Shown here one piece after another: positions 43,262 through 53,377 of a DNA stretch of 64,000 nt. Positions within the stretch are counted from its first letter, which is position 1; each line of letters starts with the position of its first letter. The stretch comes from Tritrichomonas musculus (Eukaryota; Parabasalia; Tritrichomonadida; Tritrichomonadidae), in the NCBI GenBank assembly GCA_039105265.1, contig JAPFFF010000020.1, forward strand, positions 62,001 through 126,000, given 5' to 3'. The position numbers and the translations under genes were made by a program. The notes under the pieces are model-generated. The model was not told the origin of the DNA. It made no database searches and saw nothing but the letters and a program-made list of their open reading frames with translations.

Positions 43262-43843
43262 TTGAGAAGCACTTAAACTCAGTTTTTTAATCTTCACTCC
43301 CTTCAATTTTCTACGAATATTCAAAAATTGATTAAATTGAATAAAAATTTTATTTTATCAACTTTTTTAGAAAGAAAAATTTATTTTTTTGTATGTTTTC
43401 TCCTTTCTCTGTACTCTATTCTAAAAATCTAAAATCATAAAGCAATCTTTTCCCATATGCCATATGAGGTTAAAAAATGCTTTGATCAATGCGTAATGAT
43501 GCTCATTGATGAGTTTTAATAACCAAAAATCTTAATAGAGTTTTGAAAGGAAAAATAAAATATAGAAAAAGTGAAAATTTTGAATTAAAAAAAACGTAAT
43601 AATAGAAAAATTGAATGATCCCCGTAGCCGATATTAATGTTCACACGTAAAAAAACAAAACCATCAAATTTCTATATTAAAAAATAATTTTTATAAAATA
43701 TTATATTAAAAATATTATATTTTGTAATTATATTAGTATATATTTATCAGAATATTAAAACTATAATTGTCATACTTAAAGATATTAATAGATAAAATTG
43801 AGAGGGTGTGAAGATTAAAAAACAGAGTTTATTTTTCTCTCAA
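43262..43843. mobile_element. Nested inverted-repeat element, about 580 bp
   Basis: The segment at 43275-43302 pairs with 43803-43830 in inverse orientation at 26 of 28 positions (core AGTTTTTTAATCTTCAC). Similarity extends weakly outward to TTGAGA/TCTCAA and inward through TCAATTTT. No coding capacity. It lies inside unit A. Most likely a small non-autonomous element. Confidence 0.5.
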
Positions 43844-44695
43844 TTTTTTAAAAATAATTTATTCTATAATAAAAGTGCAATAAAATTATATAATTTATTT
43901 ATATCTTTAACAAAACATAAATATTAGTTAATTAATTGAATAATTATATAATATTAATATTGCTTATTATTAATTACAATCATTTTAAGAGTATTATTGG
44001 AATTATATATATATATATTTATAAGATTGAATAATAAATATAATTGTCATTCAATTTTTTCATTTAAATAAATATAAATATTGAATAAATTATTTTAACA
44101 GAAAAATACTCTCAAATTATAAAAATTGATCTATATCTATAAATATCTAATATTTTGATAAATTAATTGAATAATCAAATTAATAATATATATATAAATA
44201 TATTAAAATATATTAAAATCTTTAATTTGGAGATGATTGTATAGGAATTTAAAATGCAATTTTATAATGCAAAATAGACTGGAAGAAATTTCCTAAAAAG
44301 TTGAAGATAAAATCATATTACAATAACTAACCAAAAGAATAAATACCAAAAACCGGTGAATAATGTTTGATGTCAAAAAACTGAAATTATCTAATAATGC
44401 AATTCAGAGACCAATAATCATTTAAATAGAATGATTCAAGGTATGTATAACGAGTATATGAATAATAATATAATTTGTCGTATTAAATCTAACAAATCTT
44501 AAAAATTCAAAGATAAAATAAGTAATGATTAATATTATTTCTAAAATTAAAAAAATCATATTTGACTACAATTTTACATTTAACAAAACAGAATAATCCT
44601 ATAAATTATGATTATATAATTTTTTGGAAATTTTGTTAAATATTTTTTGGTAAAAAGTTGATTGCAAGTAAAAAGTTACGTTAAAATCACTTCAC

Positions 44696-44707
44696 TGAAC
44701 GACCTCT
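44696..44707 (-). repeat. Unit A inverted repeat, right
   Basis: TGAACGACCTCT, perfect inverse of 42961-42972; it directly abuts unit B. Confidence 0.6.
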
Positions 44708-44730
44708 TAAGGTACAAATCCAATACGTTA
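44707..44730 (+). repeat. Unit B inverted repeat, left (24 bp)
   Basis: Pairs perfectly with 46406-46429. Core GGTACAAATCCAATACG. Confidence 0.7.
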
Positions 44731-46405
44731 TTTATTTGACCTGTGAACGTTTATTTTTTGTGAAAAGCGACCCCTCGGAAAAAGTTTGAATTTGAATAGT
44801 GTCAGATTTGTGATTCTGAACTTTATTTTATAAGGTGAAAAAAAACGAATAATCCAATTACAGAGTTTCTATTAAATTTAATAGATATTTGTATGTTTAA
44901 AAGTGTTTTATCGTATTATTAAAAGTTTTAAAATATAATAATATGGTTTAATATAAAAATATTTCAAGATATTTTAATTTAAAACTTCTAATAATTTTAT
45001 TTCAAATATATAATTTTCAGTTAATTTCAATTGAAATATAAAAAATAATTATTCAAAAATAAAATATTTAAATTGTTTTGTTCTCTCGTATATTTCTTTA
45101 TTATTAACAAATTAATTATATTATATATATTCATGTATTTATTAAATGAATAATTCATGTTTTATACATAAATATAAGTATAATATATGCAATATAAAAA
45201 TATTTTTGTAAAATATTGCTAACCATTTTTTTGAAATAAAATTGAAATAATATTGAAATAATACATTCTTTATTACATTTCTATAATTACAAGGACGGAC
45301 TTTTCGTTATTTAATTTCTTGGTAACATATTAATATATTTATATGTTTTAGTTAAAGCTTATATTAAAGAATATTTTAAAAAAATTAATTGTAAATTTCA
45401 AGATATATTAAAAATAAAATTAGAAAATAACGGATTATTTCATTTTATTAAATATAATAAATCTTTTTAATTTTTTGATGAAAAATGACAGTTTATCCAT
45501 TTAATGATGTTAATAATTTAATTTATTACTAATATATTAGCATGAATAAATGATTTATATTTATAAAATTTATTTTTATAAAGAGATAAATATAGATAAT
45601 AATACTGTTATTTCAAACAAATTTCCCTCAAAATTTTCTTCATTCACCTCTCATTTTTCATCGAATCTTATCAAATCTTCATCATATAAAATAGATAATT
45701 TATCAAAAAGTTATTATTTGATAATAAAATATCTTTTTTCCTACATTACAAAATTTATCAAAATATTTAAATATAAATATAATATTATAAATATAACAAT
45801 TTAACCAAATATTAGCAATGAAATACTACTCTGTTTTAAAAAGTTAAAATCAACATTTTAAAACTAATATATCTCCATTTATAATCATAAATACTTTTAT
45901 ATTATTATGAATATTCAACAAATAAACATTTAATAAAAGAAACACTTTCTAAATAATGAGATATAAAAAGCTTTATAAGTTAACCTTTGAACATATATAT
46001 GTCTGTTGATTTGCTATTGTATTAGACATCTCTACATGTATATCTTTATTTTATCTATGAATATATAATTTTTTTCTATCTAATCAAGTTTATGCTCTTT
46101 TTGGATAATATTATTTTTATTAAAAATCAAAAAATACCTTGAATTTCGTAACCTGCTAACATATTGGGAATATTAATTTCAATAAAAAAGCTAAATTCAA
46201 GATATATTCAGTTGATTAACAAATTTGAGTATTATTATTAAGAATTAATACATCACGCTCAATATTTTTATTTACTATAATTTTTAAAAAGATTTTAATC
46301 ATAAAAGATTCAAAAGGACCACTTTTTTTGTTTTATTTATATTGAAAACTTGAAAATATCTAAAATAAGCGACCATTTATAAATGTCAAAAAAAAGACGG
46401 TTATT

Positions 46406-46429
46406 TAACGTATTGGATTTGTACCTTAA
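46406..46429 (-). repeat. Unit B inverted repeat, right (24 bp)
   Basis: Reverse complement of 44707-44730, 1.7 kb away, with only non-coding AT-rich DNA between. Confidence 0.7.
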
Positions 46430-46745
46430 TAATGTTTTGAATAGCATCAAGTTAGAACTTCCCAAAAAATTAAAAATTATTTATTTCTATTTATTTCAAA
46501 AGTAATAAAATAGAAATACAACAATTTTTTCTTAAAATTTAATTGAAAAATTAATTTAATTATATATAGATTTGTTATTTTGAGAATCTAATATTTAAAA
46601 TTATAAAATATAATGTATTGATGTTTATTTTAAGATTAAAATCAAAAAATACATTCTTTTTTATGAAATATTTGAGATTAAATTACGATCATATATTTAT
46701 CAAAAAGTTTAATTGAAAATTCTGATATCAAAAGCTGAGAAACAA

Positions 46746-47024
46746 AATTCTCGATCTCTGAAATCGATCTCGAGAATCTGTGCATATTTATGTATCGATA
46801 TCAAAAAGTCAATCAATTATCGATCTCGAGAATCGGAGAATAACAAGTCTAATTATATACCTCTTGAAATTTTGAACATTAAAAAAAAAAAAAAATGTAA
46901 ATTAAAAGGCATATTCATGTTTAGGCTTGCTATTTTCCGATTTTCAAGATCGATAATTGATTTACTTTTTGATATCGGTAGACATATATACACTGATACT
47001 AGAGATTTCAGAGATCAGGAATTT
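46746..47024. mobile_element. Foldback element, about 100-bp imperfect arms
   Basis: The left arm (46746-46847) and the inverse of the right arm (46926-47024) match over most of their length. Shared blocks include GATCTCTGAAATC, CGATATCAAAAAGT and AATCAATTATCGATCT. An 80-bp loop separates them. The DNA would form a long hairpin. It is likely an old foldback or MITE copy; the arms have diverged by perhaps a fifth. A long frame across it (46713-47150) is a by-product and is not called. Confidence 0.6.
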
Positions 47025-48073
47025 TTTTTTTTTTTTTCTAGAAGTGTCGAAACTATCGAATTTATAACAAATATGATTATAATTAATATATTATATTTAA
47101 TGACATATAATAAAGTTAAATTATTAATTATGATATATTTAATGCGATAGAAAACAAGATATTACTATAAAAAAATAATTACTTTTGAATTCAAATGCTG
47201 ATCGTAATAGGCAAATTTTTAACTTTGAATAATTTTGTTAAAACTTTTCTATAAAAATCATTTTATTAATCATTTATATCATAAAAGTATCATATATTTG
47301 CTTTTTGGTTGGTATATATTGGAATTTCTTGCCTAATAATGCTGGACTTGGCTAATGTATATTAAATTAGATATGTAATTTTTTTGATGATTTGATGAAA
47401 TGAAGCTCCAAAACATAAAATAACCTGTTGATTATTGATAATTATCATTAAGAGTTTATATTTCTAAAAAAATAAACTTAAATAAGTAAATCATATTTCT
47501 GTTACGAAAAATGTAGCGCACCAAATTCAATGAAATTTACCCATTAGAAAATACATATATGATAACGATGATTTTATCAATATTTCAAAAATTTGTTATG
47601 AAATTGGAGAGAAAAGACGGATTTGAAATTGAGATGAAATCTTGTAAAGTTATCAATTCTGATTTTAAAAAACATAAATTTCTCATTTAAAATAATAATT
47701 ATAATAAATCTAATAGATTAAAATTTTTATTATATTTGTGCTTAATAAAAATTCAAACTATAAATTAAAAATATTCAAAATCAATCGTTTTTCGAAATCA
47801 AAATTTTGAAAAAATTATAAACGGTTTAGTGTCTACCGTTCTAGCAATAATTTTACTTCTCTTAATAAAATTCTATAAGATCAAAAACAGAAAGCATGAA
47901 ATCTTGGGTAAGCGGACAACATATTTTTGTCCATATTTAATATAAGCTGGATGCACCTCTTAAAAAGAAGCTCATTTCGTTCAAAATAAATAGCAGCTAT
48001 ATAACAAGAAGTTCTTCTCAATAGTTCTATTAGCTCAAAATTACAATTAGCTGCTCGGTGAAGACTGAAGATA
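47025..48073. other. Gene-poor stretch before transposase fragment
   Basis: No intact gene. The last 200 bases may be decayed sequence of the adjoining DDE_1 fragment (KRTTYFCPYLI-like text in one frame), but this is weak. Confidence 0.4.
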
Positions 48074-48422
48074 TTGGCTTCGAAAGGGAAATTACTAGAG
48101 GCAACAAAACTTAAACACTTTACAAGGTGTGCTACATTTAGTGCTGCTGGACATATATTTGAACCACTTATCATCCTTCCAAATAAAAAAAAACTTAAAT
48201 CACTGGAAGAGCTTAATTGTATAATTATTTTTCATCATCATTGGCTGGATGGAATTCAAAAAAACTCTTATTCACTTCTATGTACTTTTGGAAGTTCACC
48301 TAAGTATTTATTCTCTACAGCATCATTATAAACTTACACTTCCAGAAAGTATTAGAAATGAAAGAATACTCTTATTGGTCGATGGACATCCAAGCCGAAA
48401 TAATTATAAAACGCTTCAATAG
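48074..48422 (+). pseudogene. DDE_1-type transposase fragment
   Basis: One frame (48074-48331) contains CATFSAAGHIFEPLIILPNK, like the SAAG-hhPPhhI strand of DDE_1 (pogo/jerky-like) transposases. A second frame (48315-48422) gives HHYKLTLPESIRNERILLLV then DGHPSRN, matching the second catalytic-aspartate block (hLLLDGH-SR). The two parts lie in different frames and the remainder of the gene is missing, so this is a decayed DNA transposon copy. Confidence 0.55.
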
Positions 48423-48435
48423 GATTAGTGATAAT

Positions 48436-48600
48436 AAGCAAACAGGAAAAGTGCTCAGATTTTGTGCATTTGCAAAAATCAAAAAGGTTTTTAATCAACA
48501 AGAATATGTCACATTGTCATCACAATTTGTTGTTGATTGTAGCAATGATGACCATGAATGTTTAATGAAATGTTACTGGCTTGATAAAGATGATAATTAA
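48436..48600 (+). pseudogene. Papain-family (C1A) cysteine peptidase fragment
   Basis: The text KQTGKVLRFCAFAKIKKVFN then QQEYVTLSSQFVVDCSNDDH and ECLMKC can be aligned with the papain region around the active cysteine (QG-CGSCWAFA...LSEQ-LVDCS...GC-GG). The Trp after the Cys and the GCxGG motif are lost. Only this short piece remains, directly after the DDE_1 fragment. Moderate to low confidence: the LSSQFVVDCS block is the best evidence. Confidence 0.4.
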
Positions 48601-49165
48601 AAGATATGTTTTTTTAATGAGAGTAGCACTACTAGTGTTAAGGAGGGTTTCATACTTCGTACTCCACCCGTCCTTAACAGAATTGTACGTCGACTTTCCA
48701 CGTCAGCGACAACACTGTTGATGGTCCAAAACTATAGCTCCGCCAATCACTTGTAAACGACAACGCTATCGATACTCATTTAACTTTTTATCGTCACTGT
48801 AAATGAGTGAGTACTTCATAAGCCCCCTAGAATGGGCACTTGCGTAGGATCATCTGCGCAGTAGGTCTATTATTTTTGGTTTGTATCGTTAAGAGTTGAT
48901 CATTAACGAACCACATCACTAACGAACTTATCATAAATGTATATCACTAACGATCCAACGCAAACGATTCCAACTATTCTAAACCAATTTTAATTTAACT
49001 TTTTTATTCCTTCTACTGCATTAAACTAGCACATAAACCGCATATATCACACACACACACACACACACATTATTTTTGGATAATAATAGCCAATACCGAA
49101 ACTGTATTATCCATTATTGAATTCGCATACGAAACTCGTTAAAAGTGGTTAAAGTTGGCATTCGC
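48601..49165. other. Less AT-rich gene-free stretch with (CA)n
   Basis: Base composition is visibly less AT-rich than the surroundings. Holds a CA microsatellite at about 49048-49069, repeated ACTAACGA-type words (48900-48960), and the left arm of an older inverted repeat at 48635-48664. Confidence 0.5.
48635..48664 (+). repeat. Inverted repeat flanking the mariner element, left arm
   Basis: GTGTTAAGGAG...ACTTCGTACTC pairs with the inverse of 53302-53333 (about 28 of 32 positions with a 2-base gap). The Tc1/mariner element lies between, so it may have inserted into an older inverted-repeat element. Confidence 0.45.
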
Positions 49166-49195
49166 TTATAAACTATCTTCCAAAATCTAGACCCC
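49166..49195 (+). repeat. Tc1/mariner left terminal inverted repeat
   Basis: Matches the inverse of 53034-53063 at 29 of 30 positions, including the TA target. Confidence 0.8.
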
Positions 49196-49272
49196 TCAAT
49201 TTTTTTAAATATATTGAAAATTTTGAGAATAATATACAAATTTTGAATATCATTGAATTTAATATAAAATTA

Positions 49273-52200
49273 ATGGGCATAAATTATTCTATAACTCAAG
49301 ATCAAGTGCAACATAAACAACAGCATAAATCAAAATCCGATGACAGTTCAGACGATTTCTCACAATCTAATCAAAATTTTGCTGATAATAATGATGACCA
49401 AAATATATCTGATAATCAAGATCAGTTTTCGTATAAACAACAGCATAAATCAAAATCCGATGACAGTTCAGACGATTTCTCACAATCTAATCAAAATTTT
49501 GCTGATAATAATGATGACCAAAATATATCTGATAATCAAGATCAGTTTTCGTATAAACAACAGCATAAATCAAAATCCGATGACAGTTCAGACGATTTCT
49601 CACAATCTAATCAAAATTTTGCTGATAATAATGATGACCAAAATATATCTGATAATCAAGATCAGTTTTCGTATAAACAACAGCATAAATCAAAATCCGA
49701 TGACAGTTCAGACGATTTCTCACAATCTAATCAAAATTTTGCTGATAATAATGATGACCAAAATATATCTGATAATCAAGATCAGTTTTCGTATAAACAA
49801 CAGCATAAATCAAAATCCGATGACAGTTCAGACGATTTCTCACAATCTAATCAAAATTTCCTGCAATTAAATCGATCTAATGTTAGATCATCAATTCATA
49901 ACATTCAAACACTGCAATCACCAAATCAAGTTCATAATTTACCACCAATTCAAGGTGTGCAGATACTTCAGCCGCCAAATCAAGTTCATAATTCACCACC
50001 AATTAGCACAATGCAGATACTTCAGCCGCCAAATCAAGTTCATAATTCACCACCAATTCAAGGTGTGCGAATACTTCAGCCGCCAAATCAAGTTCACTGT
50101 TCACCACCAATTCAAGGTGTGCGAATACTTCAGCCGCCAAATCAAGTTCATAATTTACCACCAATTCAAGGTGTGCGAATACTTCAGCCGCCAAATCAAG
50201 TTTATAATTCACCACCAATTAGCACAATGCAGATACTTCAGCCGCCAAATCAAGTTCATAATTCACCACCAATTCAAGGTGTGCGAATACTTCAGCCGCC
50301 AAATCAAGTTCACAATTCACCACCAATTCAAGGTGTGCGAATACTTCAGCCGCCAAATCAAGTTCATAATTTACCACCAATTCAAGGTGTGCGAATACTT
50401 CAGCCGCCAAATCAAGTTTATAATTCACCACCAATTAGCACAATGCAGATACTTCAGCCGCCAAATCAAGTTCATAATTCACCACCAATTAGCACAATGC
50501 AGATACTTCAGCCGCCAAATCAAGTTCATAATTCACCACCAATTCAAGGTGTGCGAATACTTCAGCCGCCAAATCAAGTTCACTGTTCACCACCAATTCA
50601 AGGTGTGCGAATACTTCAGCCGCCAAATCAAGTTCATAATTTACCACCAATTCAAGGTGTGCGAATACTTCAGCCGCCAAATCAAGTTTATAATTCACCA
50701 CCAATTAGCACAATGCAGATACTTCAGCCGCCAAATCAAGTTCATAATTCACCACCAATTCAAGGTGTGCGAATACTTCAGCCGCCAAATCAAGTTCACA
50801 ATTCACCACCAATTCAAGGTGTGCGAATACTTCAGCCGCCAAATCAAGTTCATAATTTACCACCAATTCAAGGTGTGCGAATACTTCAGCCGCCAAATCA
50901 AGTTTATAATTCACCACCAATTAGCACAATGCAGATACTTCAGCCGCCAAATCAAGTTCATAATTCACCACCAATTCAAGGTGTGCGAATACTTCAGCCG
51001 CCAAATCAAGTTTATAATTCACCACCAATTAGCACAATGCAGATACTTCAGCCGCCAAATCAAGTTCATAATTCACCACCAATTCAAGGTGTGCGAATAC
51101 TTCAGCCGCCAAATCAAGTTCACAATTCACCACCAATTCAAGGTGTGCGAATACTTCAGCCGCCAAATCAAGTTCATAATTCACCACCAATTCAAATTCA
51201 TTATTCACCACCCATTGGCACAATGCAGATACTTCGGCCACCAATTCAAGGCGTGCGAATGCTTCACCCACCAAATCAAGTTCACTGTTCACAACAATAT
51301 AAAAATATTAGTATTTCACAAACTTTCAATCAAATGAACTTTTCAAATTCTATTAATTCACAAGCACCAACACAAATTTCACAAGAAAATAATGCGGAAT
51401 CCAACAAAAGAAAAAGATCTGATATCGATGAAACAGTCGCTTACAAATATTATTTAAAACATGGTTATAAACCAACAAAAAGAAAATATCATGTTGGATT
51501 TCAAAGGCTTCAAAAAATAATTAAAAACCAAGGAAATAAATATGTTTCTAAAAGAAAAACAACCGTAGAGATTGATGATTACATTGTCGAGTTTGCTTCA
51601 TCAGGAAGACTTGCTTTAGCAATTTCAGTTGAGGTTAAGAAAAAATTTAACAAAATCATATCAAGACAAACAGTAATAAGAAGACTCATTGAAAATCATT
51701 TCAAGTATAGAAAATTATTCAAAGTTCCAGAATTAAATGAGTCTCAAATAATGTTAAGGTATAATTTTGCAAAATTGTTATTTAAAAATGATTTTAATTT
51801 TAAAAAAGAAATGATTGTATTTTCGGATGAAGCTCGTTTTTCTTTTAGACCTGATAATCACAAATGGTGGGTGAAAGAAGATGATATGTCTGAGAACGCC
51901 ACAACACAAATACGCAAATATCCTTATAGCACTTTAATATGGGCATGCATTGGGCGCAATTATAAATCTAAATTGATTTTCATTGACAAAAGCGTTAATG
52001 AAGATCGTTATAAGCAAATTCTCAAAGATTCCAAAATATTCACAGAGTTAAATCAAATGCAACAACAATGGAATTATTTGTTCCAACAAGATGGAGCAAC
52101 TTGCCATCAAACTGCCATGGTAACCAGTTACTTAAATAAAGTGACAAGGGTTCTTAATGGGTGGCCACCGAATTCACCAGATCTTTCACCCATTGAGAAC

Positions 52201-52839
52201 CTTTGGGCAATAATGAAAGAGCGGTTGAATCAATTAACCACAAAACCAAGAAATAAAGCTGAATTAAAGCAGATGATCCAGCAAGTTTATGATGGAATTT
52301 CTTTAGACACAATTAATAATCTGATTGAAACCTTTGAGTATAGATTAAAAATGTGCAAAGACTTTGGCGGAAAGACAATAGCACATTTTATAAGAAAAGG
52401 TTTTCACAATATTCCAAATGAGTATGTAGTACCTGAAGACAAATGTCCTCTTTTTCTAACACCAGATATATATTTAAAAATTTATTTGGAAAACTTAAAA
52501 ACACCACACCGTTGGAAATCAATTGCACAAAGAATAGGAATTATGAATGTTGATAACATAATTATAAAAAATAAAGCAATTGAAATTGAAAGAAAAATTA
52601 AAGATTACAAAAAGCACCATAATATTATACAAAATATACCTTTTGAACTTGAAAGCATCATTAAATATTTAAGAGAAGAAGAAGAAATATTTGAAGAAGA
52701 AGATCAAGAAAATGAAGATAATATATATGAGTATGAAGAAGAAGAAATATATGAATTTGAGGAAGAAGAAGAGGAGGAGGAAGAGTTTGAGGAAGATGAT
52801 GAAAATGGAACAGATGATGAAACAATGAATCCATATTGA
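49273..52839 (+). CDS. Tc1/mariner DD34E transposase with giant repeat-coded N-terminal extension
   Basis: The ATG at 49273 gives 1188 aa; the frame upstream to 49243 begins with TTG. Residues about 9-198 are five near-identical 40-aa repeats (core SKSDDSSDDFSQSNQNF). About 210-640 are some 24 copies of an 18-aa unit (PPIQGVRILQPPNQVHNS and a STMQ variant). Then comes a standard transposase: a helix-turn-helix region from about 705 (KRKYHVGFQRLQKI), and catalytic Asp852 in FSDEARF, Asp940 in FQQDGATCH and Glu975 in SPIENLW. The 34 residues between the last two fit Tc1-type DD34E. A 190-residue tail ends in a long Glu-rich run. Usual Tc1/mariner transposases are about 340-360 aa, so the extension roughly triples the protein. 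The catalytic residues are all present. Confidence 0.88.
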   Translation: MGINYSITQDQVQHKQQHKSKSDDSSDDFSQSNQNFADNNDDQNISDNQDQFSYKQQHKSKSDDSSDDFSQSNQNFADNNDDQNISDNQDQFSYKQQHKSKSDDSSDDFSQSNQNFADNNDDQNISDNQDQFSYKQQHKSKSDDSSDDFSQSNQNFADNNDDQNISDNQDQFSYKQQHKSKSDDSSDDFSQSNQNFLQLNRSNVRSSIHNIQTLQSPNQVHNLPPIQGVQILQPPNQVHNSPPISTMQILQPPNQVHNSPPIQGVRILQPPNQVHCSPPIQGVRILQPPNQVHNLPPIQGVRILQPPNQVYNSPPISTMQILQPPNQVHNSPPIQGVRILQPPNQVHNSPPIQGVRILQPPNQVHNLPPIQGVRILQPPNQVYNSPPISTMQILQPPNQVHNSPPISTMQILQPPNQVHNSPPIQGVRILQPPNQVHCSPPIQGVRILQPPNQVHNLPPIQGVRILQPPNQVYNSPPISTMQILQPPNQVHNSPPIQGVRILQPPNQVHNSPPIQGVRILQPPNQVHNLPPIQGVRILQPPNQVYNSPPISTMQILQPPNQVHNSPPIQGVRILQPPNQVYNSPPISTMQILQPPNQVHNSPPIQGVRILQPPNQVHNSPPIQGVRILQPPNQVHNSPPIQIHYSPPIGTMQILRPPIQGVRMLHPPNQVHCSQQYKNISISQTFNQMNFSNSINSQAPTQISQENNAESNKRKRSDIDETVAYKYYLKHGYKPTKRKYHVGFQRLQKIIKNQGNKYVSKRKTTVEIDDYIVEFASSGRLALAISVEVKKKFNKIISRQTVIRRLIENHFKYRKLFKVPELNESQIMLRYNFAKLLFKNDFNFKKEMIVFSDEARFSFRPDNHKWWVKEDDMSENATTQIRKYPYSTLIWACIGRNYKSKLIFIDKSVNEDRYKQILKDSKIFTELNQMQQQWNYLFQQDGATCHQTAMVTSYLNKVTRVLNGWPPNSPDLSPIENLWAIMKERLNQLTTKPRNKAELKQMIQQVYDGISLDTINNLIETFEYRLKMCKDFGGKTIAHFIRKGFHNIPNEYVVPEDKCPLFLTPDIYLKIYLENLKTPHRWKSIAQRIGIMNVDNIIIKNKAIEIERKIKDYKKHHNIIQNIPFELESIIKYLREEEEIFEEEDQENEDNIYEYEEEEIYEFEEEEEEEEEFEEDDENGTDDETMNPY
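49306..49860 (+). repeat. 120-bp coding minisatellite, about 4.6 copies
   Basis: The unit from CAACATAAACAACAGCATAA recurs every 120 bases with almost no differences (for example the lines starting 49321, 49441, 49561, 49681 and 49801). Near-identity implies recent expansion or homogenisation. Confidence 0.9.
49906..51200 (+). repeat. 54-bp coding minisatellite, about 24 copies with 216-bp higher order
   Basis: The unit built on ATACTTCAGCCGCCAAATCA repeats every 54 bases. Variants (AGCACAATG, CACTGTTCA, TTATAATTC) recur in a higher-order pattern of about four units (216 bp). Because 54 is divisible by three, other frames stay open across it. Confidence 0.9.
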
Positions 52840-53033
52840 TAACTTATTATTTATTTTAATTTTTATTCAATTTTCTTTTTCTATTCAATTTAATTCAATT
52901 TTCTTGTATAAAAAGTATTTAATTTTTCAATTTATATTTAATTTATTGAATGTCCAAAAACTAGACCCCAGAAATAAAAAATAATCTTATCAAATAAAAA
53001 AATAATATTTTGAATTCCTCTCAAATAATTTGT

Positions 53034-53063
53034 GGGGTCTAGATTTTGGAAGGTAGTTTATAA
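53034..53063 (-). repeat. Tc1/mariner right terminal inverted repeat
   Basis: Inverse of 49166-49195 with one difference. Confidence 0.8.
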
Positions 53064-53178
53064 TCGTTAAAGTTGAGTTTACAGACATATTTGAAACAAG
53101 TGATGTGAGTAAGCTGAAACTCGAACTAAAGTCAAATTCAGAATTTGAGGAATGGAGTTTTAAGCCAATTCTTCTGTT

Positions 53179-53377
53179 ACCTGAGTTATTTGATTTGATA
53201 GCATGATTGTGTACTCTGTATATATATCAATGAAGTTAATGACAAATACACTAGTATTTTTGTGGAATGAATTAATTTGTTTTAAGGAAGCTAGAGGCCG
53301 AGAGTACGAAGTAAATGAAAAACTCCTTAACACATTTTTTTTCATATTATCATGTTATCAGATTAAATAACTCAGGT
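53179..53377. mobile_element. Small foldback element, about 200 bp
   Basis: The 29-base arm at 53179-53207 (starting ACCTGAGTTATTTGATTTGA) pairs with the inverse of 53349-53377 at 26 of 29 positions. It overlaps the outer arm of the older inverted repeat (53302-53333). Non-coding. Confidence 0.5.
53302..53333 (-). repeat. Inverted repeat flanking the mariner element, right arm
   Basis: Partner of 48635-48664; contains GAGTACGAAGT and CTCCTTAACAC. Confidence 0.45.

Larger units (their letters stand above)
42953..46434. mobile_element. Pair of MITE-like units inside one 8-bp duplication
   Basis: TAATAATG at 42953-42960 recurs at 46427-46434. Between them are two units back to back. Unit A (42961-44707) has the 12-bp perfect inverted repeat AGAGGTCGTTCA. 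Unit B (about 44707-46429) has a 24-bp perfect inverted repeat containing AGGTACAAATCCAATACG. Neither codes for anything. Unit A also holds the smaller inverted-repeat element at 43262-43843. The order suggests a composite or serial insertion. The 8-bp duplication is AT-rich, so chance is not excluded. Confidence 0.5.
49169..53060 (+). mobile_element. Tc1/mariner-type DNA transposon, about 3.9 kb
   Basis: Ends are inverted copies of TTATAAACTA(T/C)CTTCC followed by AAAATCTAGACCCC (49166-49195 and 53034-53063; 29 of 30 identical). TA dinucleotides stand at 49167-49168 and 53061-53062, as expected for Tc1/mariner targets. It encodes one DD34E transposase. Near the right end a second ACTAGACCCC block (about 52965-52975) faces the terminal repeat, giving an internal palindrome. 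The TIR identity suggests a fairly recent, possibly intact copy. Confidence 0.8.

Noticed and set aside
45550-45804. 84-aa frame in unit B
   Set aside because: Low-complexity Ile/Lys/Asn/Tyr text typical of chance frames in AT-rich DNA.
44707-46429. Unit B as a piggyBac-type element because its repeat begins with TTAA
   Set aside because: The TTAA is also part of the junction with unit A, and the 8-bp duplication TAATAATG explains the right end better.
46713-47150. 145-aa frame across the foldback element
   Set aside because: Produced by the inverted repeat; no coding character or homology.
49273-49290. MGINYS as an N-myristoylation signal on the transposase
   Set aside because: The motif is short and there is no reason for a transposase to be lipid-anchored; chance is likely.
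49906-51200. CRISPR-like regular repeats
   Set aside because: No unique spacers; units are contiguous, in frame with a protein, and the genome is eukaryotic.
50003-51292. Series of minus-strand 71-87 aa frames
   Set aside because: Mirror frames of the 54-bp repeats; their 216-bp spacing only reflects the higher-order repeat.
49880-51337. 485-aa alternative frame (YFSRQIKFIIHHQ-type repeats) over the 54-bp array
   Set aside because: It follows from the repeat length being divisible by three; the real frame continues into the catalytic domain.
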